Notes under the pieces: generated by a model
What the model was told of the DNA's origin: nothing
Seen by the model: the letters and a program-made list of their open reading frames with translations, nothing else
Databases searched by the model: none
Shown: positions 16,585-22,826 of the stretch, one piece after another
How the letters are laid out: the number at the start of each line of letters is the position of its first letter
Position numbering within the stretch: the stretch's first letter is position 1
NCBI RefSeq assembly: GCF_937926365.1
Contig: NZ_CALAOH010000141.1
Location: forward strand, 1-33,464
Reading direction: 5' to 3'
From: an uncultured Azohydromonas sp.
GTDB lineage: Bacteria > Pseudomonadota > Gammaproteobacteria > Burkholderiales > Burkholderiaceae_C
Length of the DNA: 33,464 nt
Position numbers and translations under genes: made by a program

Positions 16585-16633
16585 GCGCCGCGCGTGAAGG
16601 GTGGATGCCGAAGGAGACGGCGGCGCGCGGCGC
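16585..16633 (-). other. Inverted repeat in the narK1-narK2 gap
   Basis: GCGCCGCGCG (16585-16594) and its exact reverse complement CGCGCGGCGC (16624-16633) flank a 29-base loop in the 110-base space between narK1 and narK2. On the transcribed minus strand the hairpin is followed by a long C/T-rich tract (plus-strand purines at about 16560-16584). It is not a clean U-run, so partial termination or an mRNA processing/stability hairpin is more likely than full termination. Confidence 0.5.
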
Positions 16634-16653
16634 CCGCAAGACTCGGCGGGTGC

Positions 16654-17940
16654 TCAGGCGGCCTGCGGACCCAGGACGGCGCGCTGGCGCACCTCGGTGA
16701 AGTACATCCAGATCAGCGAGACCCAGACCACGCCGTAGAGCAGCATGAAGGCGCTGGAGCGCACGCCGGTGAGGTCCATGAGCGCGCCGAACAGGATCGG
16801 CAGCAGGAAGCCGCCCAGGCCGCCGGCCAGGCCCACGATGCCGCTGATGGCGCCGATGTTCCTGGGGTAGTCGTCGGCGATGTACTTGAAGACGCTGGCC
16901 TTGCCGAAGGCCCAGGCCACGCCCAGCACGGCCATCAGCGCGGTGAAGGTGTAGACGTTGAGGCCGACGTGGAAGGTGGCGGGGCCGTTGACGGTCTGGA
17001 TGGTGAAGTCGGTCTGCGGGTAGGACAGCAGGAACAGGCAGATCCAGCTCACCCACATCACCCACCAGGTCACGCTATGGGCGCCGTACTTGTCGGAGAG
17101 CCAGCCGCCGATGGCGCGCAGCACGCCGCCGGGCAGCGAGAAGCAGGCCGCCAGCAGCGCCGCGACGCGGATGTCCAGGCCGTACTCGCCGACGTAGTAC
17201 TGGACCATCCACAGCGCCAGGCCCACGTAGCCGCCGAAGACGATGCTGTAGTACTGGCAGTACTTGAGCACCTTGGGGTCCTTGAGCGCCTTGAGCTGGT
17301 CGGCGAAGGTGACGTTGCTGGACACCAGGTGCGACGGGTCGGAGTGGCTGAAGAGCCAGAACAGGATGACGGTGCCCAGCATCACGGCGGCGTAGACCTG
17401 CGGGACCATGGTCCAGCCGGCGGCGACGACGATGGCCGGGGCGATGAACTTGTTGACGGCCGCACCCGAGTTGCCGGCGCCGTAGACGCCCATGGCGAAG
17501 CCCTGGCGGTTCTTGGGGAACCAGCGCGCGACGTAGGGCGTGCCGACCGAGAAGGAACCGCCGGCCAGGCCGACGAACAGTCCGATGACGATGAACTGCC
17601 AGAACTGCGTGGCGTAGGCCATCAGGAAGATGGCCGGGACCGTGAGCGCCATGAGGACGGTCATGACGATGCGGCCGCCGAAGCGGTCGGTCCAGATGCC
17701 CAGCGGCACGCGCACCAGCGAACCGGTGAGCACGGGCGTGGCGGTGAGCAGCCCGAACTCGGTGGCGCTGAGGCCCAGCGTCTTCTTCAGCGGGATGCCG
17801 ATGACGCCGAACATCATCCAGACCATGAAGCACACGGTGAATGCCAGCGTGCTGACCACCAGCACCGACAGCGCCTGCCGGTTGCGGGTCGCGGCGGCAC
17901 GCTGCGGCGCCGCGACGGTGGCTGAGACTGGGACGGCCAT
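16654..17940 (-). CDS. narK1: NarK-type nitrate transporter (first of the pair)
   Basis: A 428-residue MFS transporter, first gene of the nar operon. Arg77 lies in LVRVPLGIWTDRFGGR. The nitrate signature GVYGAGNSGAA is at residues 151-161 and a second Gly-rich motif, GLAGGLGGFLLP, near the C-terminus. It differs clearly from its neighbour in sequence, which fits the K1 (nitrate/proton symport) versus K2 (exchange) pairing of other denitrifiers. The start at 17940 follows GGGGAG at a good distance; the longer reading to 18048 lacks similarity and a good ribosome-binding site. Upstream lie two candidate FNR-type boxes. Confidence 0.93.
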   Translation of the reverse strand: MAVPVSATVAAPQRAAATRNRQALSVLVVSTLAFTVCFMVWMMFGVIGIPLKKTLGLSATEFGLLTATPVLTGSLVRVPLGIWTDRFGGRIVMTVLMALTVPAIFLMAYATQFWQFIVIGLFVGLAGGSFSVGTPYVARWFPKNRQGFAMGVYGAGNSGAAVNKFIAPAIVVAAGWTMVPQVYAAVMLGTVILFWLFSHSDPSHLVSSNVTFADQLKALKDPKVLKYCQYYSIVFGGYVGLALWMVQYYVGEYGLDIRVAALLAACFSLPGGVLRAIGGWLSDKYGAHSVTWWVMWVSWICLFLLSYPQTDFTIQTVNGPATFHVGLNVYTFTALMAVLGVAWAFGKASVFKYIADDYPRNIGAISGIVGLAGGLGGFLLPILFGALMDLTGVRSSAFMLLYGVVWVSLIWMYFTEVRQRAVLGPQAA

Positions 17941-18114
17941 TTGGAACTCCCCTCGGTGGTTCTCCGTGGCCGGAACTTTCGGGTTTTTACGGAGAGGGGA
18001 GTATTCGTCTGTTGGGCACTTATCAGAGGGCGGAAGGAGGATGGGCAAATAGCCTGAAGAACGAGAAGAACCAAATTCTCATCGTTCAAAAGAACTATGG
18101 CATGACAAACGTCA

Positions 18115-18128
18115 TTGATATATGGCAA
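18115..18128 (-). promoter_or_regulatory. Candidate FNR/Anr-type box upstream of narK1 (proximal)
   Basis: TTGAT-ATAT-GGCAA at 18115-18128 matches TTGAT-N4-ATCAA at eight of ten positions (perfect left half, CAA of the right half). It lies about 180 bases upstream of the narK1 ATG. FNR-type activation of nar operons under low oxygen is well established. A matching -10 element at the ideal distance was not found, so its role is inferred. Confidence 0.5.
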
Positions 18129-18143
18129 GACGGAAGCTTCAGC

Positions 18144-18157
18144 TTATTGGGAATCAA
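18144..18157 (-). promoter_or_regulatory. Candidate FNR/Anr-type box upstream of narK1 (distal)
   Basis: TTATT-GGGA-ATCAA at 18144-18157 matches TTGAT-N4-ATCAA at eight of ten positions (perfect right half). Its centre lies 29 bases from that of the proximal box, upstream with respect to narK1. It could serve a second FNR/Dnr-family regulator, or be chance in an A/T-rich stretch. Confidence 0.42.
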
Positions 18158-18318
18158 GGAACCAGACCCTGCCCTTGTCCCTCCAATGCGCAATCAAACG
18201 GCTTCTCCGCGGCACTGACAAACCCAACCGCACCGCAGCGCCAACATGCTGATGCGAGCCTCTGCACAGGCCTGAAACAAGGAAACAAAAGGCAGAACCT
18301 GGCTCGGATTTCTCCCTC

Positions 18319-19197
18319 TCACGCCCTGTTTCCCCGCCTCCCCTTCGCCCCAACCCTCAACCGCAAGGCCTCCCGATCCATTTTCTTCGCCGGATGCCGC
18401 AGCGCATGCCGGATCACCCAACGCAAGTCGTCGTCCGCCTCCGCCAGCCAGCGCTCGCAAATCTCGAACACCAGCGCCGGATGGTCCTTGGCAATGTCGC
18501 CCAGGTGGTTTGCCACGCTGCGACGCACGTAGAGGCTCGGGTCGTTCTTGAGTTTCTCCAGGATCGGCAGCACCGGCGCCGGATCGGACTGAAAGGCGGG
18601 AATGCGTACCGCCCAGGGCAACCGCGGCCGCGTGCCCTCGGAGCACAGGCGGCGCACATGCGGGTCCGGGTCATCGGTCCATAACAGCAGGCGCTGCAGC
18701 GTGCGCGCCGGCTCGTGGATCAAGAAGGGACGAATGGAAAACTCCGCGCTGAAGCGCCGCGTCAATTCGTACTGCGCGCGCATCGAAGCCTCGAAAGGGT
18801 CGCGCCCGCCGTTACCCTCCCGGCTCAAACCATATTGAGCCACGAAGCTCACATGCGGCAGGTAGAAAAATACCGCCAGGCCCATATCGGAAGTCTGCCC
18901 CAGCGGCGGCGTGAGTGAATCCAGCAAAATATTCACGGCAAACTCATAGTCCACCGGCAGACAGTGGCGCAGCGCCCGCGCCAAGTGCTTGCCGCGGTCC
19001 AGGATGCCCAGCGGCTCCAGCCCTTCCAGCGCCATGGCCTGAAAAGCCGCGGCATCAAAATCCGGATGAACCAGCCGCACGTTGTGAGCCAGGCATTCCA
19101 CCGCCTCGGTACCGAGCAGGAATTTCAGCGGCGTTCCCTTTTCAATGGAACGCGGGGCCACGGGCAGGCGCAACTGGCCGGGTACGGTGGAGATCAT
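18319..19197 (-). CDS. AlkC-like DNA alkylation repair protein (HEAT-repeat glycosylase family)
   Basis: A 292-residue protein of the AlkC/AlkD superfamily, built of HEAT-like helical repeats that bind DNA and release 3-methyladenine or related bulky lesions. Characteristic stretches are TDDPDPHVRRLCSEGTRPRLPWA (about residues 174-196, in pieces), VLPILEKLKNDPSLYVRRSVANHLGDIAKDHP (209-240, in pieces), and the helical repeat containing WVIRHALRHPAKK. These fit AlkC (COG4335-type) better than AlkD, judged from memory. It is cytosolic and ends in a basic tail (AKGRRGNRA). It is divergent from the M20 gene with a 61-base gap. Base composition is a little lower in GC than its neighbours. Confidence 0.82.
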   Translation of the reverse strand: MISTVPGQLRLPVAPRSIEKGTPLKFLLGTEAVECLAHNVRLVHPDFDAAAFQAMALEGLEPLGILDRGKHLARALRHCLPVDYEFAVNILLDSLTPPLGQTSDMGLAVFFYLPHVSFVAQYGLSREGNGGRDPFEASMRAQYELTRRFSAEFSIRPFLIHEPARTLQRLLLWTDDPDPHVRRLCSEGTRPRLPWAVRIPAFQSDPAPVLPILEKLKNDPSLYVRRSVANHLGDIAKDHPALVFEICERWLAEADDDLRWVIRHALRHPAKKMDREALRLRVGAKGRRGNRA

Positions 19198-19258
19198 GAA
19201 ACTCGATATTCAGCCGAGACCATGAGATTATCTGTCACTCTTTCAGCGGCAGACCAGA

Positions 19259-20449
19259 ATGGCAAGGGCTCCCGTCAAAAACAGCATGGTCGAATTTCTG
19301 AGGCAACTCGTCGCCATTCCCAGCCAGGCCGGCAGCGACGATCCGGCGGCCATCGTGCAGGTCGCGAGCGCCTGGCTGACCGAAAACGAGGTCCGCCATC
19401 AACGGCTCGGCTCGGCCAGGAATCCCCGTGCGCTTGTCATCAACCCGCCCACCCAGGCCAGCGACGAAGTGCTGCTGCTCAACGCCTGCCTCGACACCGC
19501 CCCCGTCGGCGACCTGGCCCAGTGGCAATACCCGCCCTTCGGTGGCGTGGAGCACGAGGGCTGGCTTCATGGACGGGGCAGCGCCGATTCCAAGGCGGCG
19601 GTGGCGATCTTTTCGGAAATTGCCAGGACCGTTGCCCTCACCGCCCGCAAGCCCGTCAATGGCCGCCTGCGCCGCACGACCCTCGTCTTCGACAACGACG
19701 AGCATTCCGGCCGCTTCGGCGGCATCAAGGCGTACACGGCGAAATTCGGGTTTCCGGCTTTCTGCGCCATTGGCTATCCCGGGCCGAGGCACGTCGTGGT
19801 GGGCTCGCGCGGCTTCTACCGAACCGTCCTCACGCTGCGCGGCGCGCTGGGGCATTCAGGCAGCGCCAGCGTGCCGGCCGAATTGGCCATGGCAAAACTC
19901 CAGCGCCTGCTGGCCGGGCTGGAAAAGGTCCAGGCGCAAGGCACCCCGGCCGATGAAAACTTTCCGCTGCGGCCCCGCGCGTCCGTGACATGGATACGCA
20001 CCGGCGCCCGCGCCTACGCCCTCACGCCCGCGAAGATTGGTTGCGGTCTCGACATCCGTCTCACGCCCGGTTTCGACCGTGAGGCCGCCGGCCGGTTCCT
20101 GGCCGAGTTGCTGGCCGGCATCGCCCGTGAAACCGGCGATGCGCACCCCAGCTCGCTCGGCCCGGTGAATTGCTGGCCGGCCTACCGCACGCCCGATGAG
20201 GCCCTGCTGCCCCGGCTGCTGCAGTCCTGCGCGCGGGAGGCACTGGGCCACGCGCCCGCATTCAGCGTCTCGGGCCCCAGCAACATCGGCAATTACCTGG
20301 CGATGCACGGCACGCAGGTGGTCTCGGGTTTCGGCGTCGAATACCTGCGCATCCACGGCCCGGACGAATGTGTGAAGCTGGATTCCATCCCGGGCATCCA
20401 CGCCGCCTATGCACTGGCGGCGCAGCGCTTCCTGGACGGGTACGCCTGA
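19259..20449 (+). CDS. M20-family metallohydrolase with substituted metal ligands
   Basis: A 396-residue protein with the two-domain M20 fold (ArgE/DapE/CPG2/ACY1). Conserved features are CLDTAPVGD (77-85) with Asp79, the GRGSADSKAA motif with Asp110, the base Glu148 in DNDEHSGRFGG, GHSG (198-201) in the dimerisation domain, and HGPDE with His366. Three usual ligands are changed: Cys77 for the first His, His149 for the metal Glu, and Tyr173 at the next acidic site. It may use a different metal arrangement or have changed activity. No signal peptide is seen. A later ATG at 19286 is possible; neither start has a strong ribosome-binding site. The natural substrate is unknown; peptides or N-acyl amino acids are typical of the family. 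Confidence 0.82.
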   Translation: MARAPVKNSMVEFLRQLVAIPSQAGSDDPAAIVQVASAWLTENEVRHQRLGSARNPRALVINPPTQASDEVLLLNACLDTAPVGDLAQWQYPPFGGVEHEGWLHGRGSADSKAAVAIFSEIARTVALTARKPVNGRLRRTTLVFDNDEHSGRFGGIKAYTAKFGFPAFCAIGYPGPRHVVVGSRGFYRTVLTLRGALGHSGSASVPAELAMAKLQRLLAGLEKVQAQGTPADENFPLRPRASVTWIRTGARAYALTPAKIGCGLDIRLTPGFDREAAGRFLAELLAGIARETGDAHPSSLGPVNCWPAYRTPDEALLPRLLQSCAREALGHAPAFSVSGPSNIGNYLAMHGTQVVSGFGVEYLRIHGPDECVKLDSIPGIHAAYALAAQRFLDGYA

Positions 20450-20504
20450 GAAGGCCGCGCGGCCGGGCCTGGGCTCCTCCAGGGATGCCTGCGTCGCCTG
20501 TGCC

Positions 20505-21584
20505 TCAGGCGTGGACCGCCGTCCTGGCCGTGCGACGCCGGCGCGACGAGAAGGCCAGCAGGCCCAGGGCCGGCAGCAGCAGCGCCAGGGTGCCCGGCTC
20601 CGGCACGGCCTGCGAGGGCGCCCCGATCGGCTCGAACGTGGAGCCGTTGCCGGGGCCACCGGGCGCGGGCGCCGGGCTGGGCGCCGATGGCGGCAGCGCC
20701 ACGTCAGCCGTGGCGAACAGGTGGTTGTTGTTGATCTGGATGTTCGAGTTCCAGTCCTTCACCACCACGTTGCCGTTGATCTGGCCATTGCCACCATTGA
20801 TGCTGGCCAGCGGCGCCAGGATGCTGCCGAACACCCCCACGTTATTGAGCGTGATCTCCGTGGCGTCGACGAAGTTGAACAGCACGTTGTAGGCGGCGAA
20901 GTCCTGGAGACCCACGCTCTGGAAACCAGCCGTGGCACCGCTGACGTTGAAGATCAGCGTCTGGCCCGGTTGCAGGTCCGAGAACAGGATGTGGGTGAGC
21001 CCCAGCAACTGGCTGCCGCTGACGTCGAAGACTTGCGTGCCGGACGTGCCGTCGCCGCTGAAGGTCACGCCGCGCCAAGGGTTGAAATCAGCCTTGCCGT
21101 TGGCGCTTGCGCCATTTATCGACGTGGACAGCGCCTGGAGCTGCTGCGCCGCATCGGCAAAGGAGAACGGCGCCTCGCCGCCGCGCTGCAGCGTGCCGCC
21201 AAAGCCCAGGCTCGACAGGCTGGCCGTACCGCCCACGTAGGCATTGCCGTGGTCGATGGAGCCGCTGCTGAAGCTCAGATTGCCGCCCACCACCAGCGAC
21301 AGGCCCGCGTAGCCGCTTTGGTTGTGCAGGTTCACGCTGTAGTTCGACAGCGTCACGTTGCCCTGCACGGCCATGGTGCCTTGGGTGTCACTGCTGCTGG
21401 TGAAGTCGCCCAGCGCGAAGACGTTGAAGTTGCCGGCCATTCCCAGGTTCACCGGCGCCGCCTGCGACGAGGCAGGTACCGCCAGCATGCCCGCCGCCAG
21501 CGCCACGGCACATGCGGGTGCCTTGAGCCGGGCGTCGAGGGCGGTAAGGAGGCGCGACGCGATGCTCGGGAAGGTGGAGGTCAT
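20505..21584 (-). CDS. PEP-CTERM protein with choice-of-anchor A domain
   Basis: A 359-residue exported surface protein. A long signal region ends near PASSQA (residue 43). The choice-of-anchor A domain runs from about 45 to 300: LGMAGNFNVFALGDFTSSSD, then beta-helix-like repeats (VQGNVTLSNYSVN, VVGGNLSFSSG) and GVFGSILAPLASINGGNGQINGNVVV. A Pro/Ala/Ser linker (PPSAPSPAPAPGGPG) and a PEP-CTERM signal (VPEPGTLALLLPALGLLAF, then SSRRRRTARTAVHA) complete it. It would be exported by Sec, sorted by exosortase and left at the envelope or matrix. I prefer the ATG at 21584 because a good signal peptide follows; an upstream ATG at 21647 is possible. No close sigma-54 promoter was found, unlike the first PEP-CTERM gene. 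Confidence 0.87.
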   Translation of the reverse strand: MTSTFPSIASRLLTALDARLKAPACAVALAAGMLAVPASSQAAPVNLGMAGNFNVFALGDFTSSSDTQGTMAVQGNVTLSNYSVNLHNQSGYAGLSLVVGGNLSFSSGSIDHGNAYVGGTASLSSLGFGGTLQRGGEAPFSFADAAQQLQALSTSINGASANGKADFNPWRGVTFSGDGTSGTQVFDVSGSQLLGLTHILFSDLQPGQTLIFNVSGATAGFQSVGLQDFAAYNVLFNFVDATEITLNNVGVFGSILAPLASINGGNGQINGNVVVKDWNSNIQINNNHLFATADVALPPSAPSPAPAPGGPGNGSTFEPIGAPSQAVPEPGTLALLLPALGLLAFSSRRRRTARTAVHA

Positions 21585-21827
21585 GCGGGAACAGCCAACG
21601 ACTGGGGGACAACGAGGTTCGATTGTCGAAGCGGCGTCCATCCACATCGTGGCGCCTTCGTGAACGGCGTCGACTCACGGCCAAAGGCCGTGACATCCGC
21701 CACGGTCGCGGCGCCGGAACCGCGCGGCACGGCGCCGCTGCGAATTCCTGCCTTGGCGGCCGGGCACCCGTGCGCGACATAAACGGCTTCGCACCCTTCA
21801 TGCCGACCACGCCCACGGACGCCCGCC

Positions 21828-22097
21828 ATGCCTGTCTACTGCGTCTCCTACGACCTGACCCAACTGGGCCGCGACTACGCCAGCCTGCACGACGAGCTCA
21901 AACGCTCGGGCGCCTGGTGGCACCACCTGGGCACCACTTGGCTGGTGCACACCAGCGAGGCCGCGGAGCAGCTCTCCACGCGGCTGCGCCGCAGCCTCGA
22001 CGACAACGACAGCCTGCTCGTCATCAAGGTCGGCCGCGACTACGCCGGCTGGCTGCCGCAGAAGGCGTGGGACTGGATCGAGAAGCAGCTCCAGTAG
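21828..22097 (+). CDS. Small Cas2/VapD-like ferredoxin-fold protein (often labelled SinR family)
   Basis: An 89-residue protein. MPVYCVSYDLTQLGRDY at the start, WWHHLGTTWLVHT in the middle and DDNDSLLVIKVGRDYAGWLP near the end give a beta-alpha-beta-beta-alpha-beta order like Cas2 and VapD. Proteins of this type are often labelled 'SinR family' in databases, a name not related to the Bacillus repressor. The first strand ends in an Asp (SYDL), the position used by Cas2 and VapD nucleases. No cas1, repeat array or toxin partner is nearby. It is convergent with narL (17-base gap) and divergent from the PEP-CTERM gene. Function is unknown; a small nuclease or nucleic acid-binding protein is possible. 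Confidence 0.75.
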   Translation: MPVYCVSYDLTQLGRDYASLHDELKRSGAWWHHLGTTWLVHTSEAAEQLSTRLRRSLDDNDSLLVIKVGRDYAGWLPQKAWDWIEKQLQ

Positions 22098-22114
22098 TGC
22101 TTTGCCGGCGCGGC

Positions 22115-22819
22115 TCAGCCCAGCCCGCGCTCGGCCGCGTACACCGCCGCCTGCACGCGCGAGCTCAGGTTGAGCTTGCGCAGGATGTGCTGCACGTGGA
22201 TCTTCACCGTGGTCTCGGCGATGTCCAGCGCGCGGCCGATCTCCTTGTTGCTGGCGCCGCGCGCGATGTGGCGCAGGATCTCCCGCTCCCGCGGCGACAG
22301 CGTCACGATCGGGTCGGCCGGCTCCGCCGCGGCCGCCGGCGCGGGCGCGGGCGCCGCCGCGCTCAGCGACTGGAAAGCCGCCACCAGCTTGGCCGTCATC
22401 TCGGGGCTCACCACCGACTCCCCGCGCATGCAGCGCACGATGGAGGCCGCCAGCGCCTCGCTGTCGATGGTCTTGAGCAGGTAGCCCTGCGCGCCGTTGC
22501 GCAGCGCCGCCGCCAGGTCGCGCTCGTCCTCGCTCACGGTGAGCATGAGCACGCGCGCCTTCGGCGCGGCCTCCTTCAGGCCCCGCAGCGCGTCCACGCC
22601 GCTGACGCCGGGCAGGTGGTTGTCCAGCAGCACCAGGTCCGGCTGCAGCGCCTGCGCATGGCGCTGCGCCTCGCCCGCATCGCCCGCCTCGGCCACCACC
22701 GAGAAGCGCGCGTCGGCACCCAGCAGCGCGATCAGGCCGCGCCTGAACAGCGTATGGTCATCCACCACCAGCAAACGGATCGGCGCGTCCGCACCGGGAT
22801 GGGGTTGGTTTGTACTCAT
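22115..22819 (-). CDS. narL: Nitrate/nitrite response regulator
   Basis: A 234-residue NarL/FixJ-type regulator. The receiver domain covers about residues 14-130 with the acidic pocket Asp20-Asp21, the phosphorylation site Asp66 (LVLLDNHLPG), the switch Thr in LMLTVSED, and Lys in YLLKTIDS. An Ala/Pro-rich linker (AAAPAPAPAAAAEPA) joins it to a LuxR-type helix-turn-helix at about 168-230 (LSPREREILRHIARG, then NKEIGRALDIAETTVKIHV). The receiver fits NarL rather than NarP and the gene follows narX. A GTG at 22822 is an alternative start one codon earlier. It should activate the nar operon and repress alternative respiratory genes when nitrate is present. Confidence 0.93.
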   Translation of the reverse strand: MSTNQPHPGADAPIRLLVVDDHTLFRRGLIALLGADARFSVVAEAGDAGEAQRHAQALQPDLVLLDNHLPGVSGVDALRGLKEAAPKARVLMLTVSEDERDLAAALRNGAQGYLLKTIDSEALAASIVRCMRGESVVSPEMTAKLVAAFQSLSAAAPAPAPAAAAEPADPIVTLSPREREILRHIARGASNKEIGRALDIAETTVKIHVQHILRKLNLSSRVQAAVYAAERGLG

Positions 22820-22826
22820 CACGCGA

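Larger units (their letters stand above)
17941..18318. other. 378-base intergenic region upstream of narK1
   Basis: No gene is supported here. The stretch is visibly richer in A/T than the rest of the window, especially 18040-18320. It holds the narK1 ribosome-binding site, an inverted repeat (GAACGA at 18059-18064 with TCGTTC at 18082-18087, and a small GTTC-AAAA-GAAC palindrome at 18084-18095), and two FNR-type boxes. The part from 18160 to 18318 shows no structure I can name. It is the tail side of the AlkC-like gene and may contain its terminator, but no T-run hairpin was found. Confidence 0.6.

Noticed and set aside
9905..16597. A plus-strand open frame of more than 2,200 codons opposite narH, narG and narK2
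   Set aside because: It is an antisense shadow caused by the strong G/C third-position bias. Its translation is low-complexity (His, Arg, Val, Gly, Asp rich) with no domain, while the minus strand encodes unmistakable NarH, NarG and NarK.
18160..18318. A small gene or RNA in the A/T-richer stretch after the AlkC-like gene
   Set aside because: No start with a ribosome-binding site and convincing coding bias was seen, and no tRNA-like or other recognisable RNA fold.
21736..21753. A sigma-54-like element upstream of the choice-of-anchor A gene (minus strand GGCAGGAATTCGC)
   Set aside because: The GG and GC are separated by nine rather than ten bases, the -12 part is poor, and it lies far from the start codon.
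21828..22097. A CRISPR-Cas locus anchored by the Cas2-like protein
   Set aside because: No repeat-spacer array and no other cas gene is present in the window.
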